Shown here: positions 44,971 through 45,015 of the stretch, piece by piece
Layout of the letters: every line of letters begins with the position of its first letter
Numbering within the stretch: position 1 is the stretch's first letter
Assembly (NCBI GenBank): GCA_004802705.1
Contig: SGPL01000263.1
Span: forward strand, 1 to 45,015
Source: Bondarzewia mesenterica
Taxonomy: Eukaryota; Basidiomycota; Agaricomycetes; Russulales; Bondarzewiaceae
DNA: 45,015 bases
Direction: 5' to 3'
The notes under the pieces: generated by a model
What the model was told of the DNA's origin: nothing
Seen by the model: the letters and a program-made list of their open reading frames with translations, nothing else
Databases searched by the model: none
Program-made: the position numbers and the translations under genes

Positions 44971-45015
44971 TTTTCCCTGCAGGCAAATTATCTACTTAAT
45001 ATACTCCTCACTACA

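Overview
The window looks like transposon-dense, heavily mutated heterochromatin from a filamentous fungus, most likely a basidiomycete of the Agaricomycetes type. The basis is protein families recognised by eye: a KDZ (Kyakuja-Dileera-Zisupton) transposase, a Mutator-like (MULE) transposase of the Agaricomycete kind, a Tad-like LINE ORF1, a Ty3/gypsy Gag with a CCHC knuckle, and short 40-70 bp GT-AG introns. I see no intact host gene, no rRNA or tRNA, and nothing prokaryotic. Identifications rest on motif memory, not searches.

Layout. 1-10.3 kb is very AT-rich, CpG-poor debris. It contains a trypsin-like protease gene (7.5-8.6 kb) killed in one reading frame and bracketed by ~320 bp inverted repeats, plus a 417 bp MITE-like palindrome. 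10.3-12.4 kb carries two direct copies of a ~0.9 kb module; the first is the second with G/C changed to A/T almost everywhere, a visible RIP-like signature. 12.5-14.3 kb is a decayed LINE ORF1 with three damaged zinc knuckles and no ORF2. 15.5-17.2 kb has a TATA box, a cluster of five TGA(C/G)TCA sites, a tandem duplication and two unrecognised broken frames. 17.9-20.6 kb is a decayed gypsy Gag without pol.

20,669-30,616 is a 9.95 kb KDZ DNA transposon with 523 bp terminal inverted repeats. Its genes are a broken KDZ transposase (minus), an unrecognised plus-strand gene converging on it, a ~640 codon single-frame pseudogene with a coiled coil (minus), and a further minus-strand gene beside the left TIR. 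30.6-33.8 kb is again AT-rich debris with one 187 bp tandem repeat and a broken reading frame.

33,849-42,425 is an 8.58 kb MULE with imperfect TIRs and an exact 9 bp target duplication (ATAAGAAAG). It carries a nearly complete MULE transposase (minus; D, D, E and C..H residues and a SWIM-like finger visible), a multi-exon plus-strand accessory gene ending in a C..C...H.C motif, and proline-rich coding debris. 42.4-44.4 kb is AT-rich debris and 44.44-44.97 kb is a GC-rich minisatellite with about 11 units.

The two DNA transposons stand out as younger, GC-richer islands. In the MULE most stop codons are TGA where arginine (CGA) is expected, which suggests CpG decay, whereas the older fossils show wholesale C:G to T:A conversion. 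The cargo genes of these two elements are the least understood part of the window.
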